Below, one piece after another: positions 62,867 to 64,000 of a DNA stretch of 64,000 nt (positions are counted from its first letter, which is position 1; each line of letters opens with the position of its first letter). This DNA is from Orbaceae bacterium BiB (lineage in GTDB: Bacteria > Pseudomonadota > Gammaproteobacteria > Enterobacterales > Orbaceae): NCBI GenBank assembly GCA_036251205.1, contig CP133958.1, forward strand, positions 248,001 to 312,000. Reading direction: 5' to 3'. The position numbers and the translations under genes are program-made. The notes beneath the pieces are model-generated. The model saw only the letters and a list, made by a program, of their open reading frames with translations, made no database searches and had not been told where the DNA came from.

Positions 62867-64000
<1,134 letters not shown>

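Overview
The window is AT-rich chromosomal DNA of a gammaproteobacterium. Housekeeping genes (argS, proC, apt, cmoA/cmoB, glpG, nfi, ybiT, pbpC, yfhM) resemble their Enterobacterales counterparts, but low GC, long AT-rich spacers and gene order suggest the Orbaceae (Gilliamella and other insect-gut symbionts). That placement is inference; no rRNA is present.

Layout. 1-446: start of an OmpW gene. 447-3966: small secreted proteins and lipoproteins with a GST gene, several damaged or preceded by unusual hairpins. 4064-8556: remnant of an integrated element beside a tRNA-Lys(CTT) gene: a frameshifted large terminase, two tandem copies of one locus (terminase 3' end, a reversed cargo gene, a shared promoter), and a P4-type integrase. 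8890-30000: conserved genes: nuclease, glpG, yigZ, nfi, trmN6, a lectin-like adhesin, apt-brnQ, a PheC-like periplasmic protein, an SMR pump, argS, the TPP-riboswitch operon thiBPQ, proC, an OmpA-type lipoprotein, ybiT, an NlpE-like lipoprotein and ahpC-ahpF.

31425-48266: purine (allantoin) catabolic island. AllB opens allantoin to allantoate, AllC gives ureidoglycine, AllE (or transamination by PucG) leads on to ureidoglycolate or its imine branch, AllD yields oxalurate, AllF/G/H split it to oxamate and carbamoyl phosphate, and the carbamate kinase recovers ATP. AllS is the likely activator. All enzyme genes look intact, but all three transporter-like genes in the island (35118-35410, 44312-45552, 46924-48266) are broken.

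48568-64000: a lipoprotein, then a probable attenuator-controlled pair (cytosine-deaminase-like amidohydrolase plus dihydroorotate-dehydrogenase-like flavoprotein) behind a short leader peptide ending at a terminator, a GNAT, an ABM-domain protein, a GST, pbpC-yfhM (PBP1C plus a very large alpha-2-macroglobulin), cmoB-cmoA and the start of a membrane protein.

Best leads for novelty: the duplicated terminase/cargo exchange locus (5423-7068), the leader-peptide attenuator (49368-49483), the hairpins that bury ribosome-binding sites at 2496-2524 and 3491-3549, and the selective death of transporters in the allantoin island.
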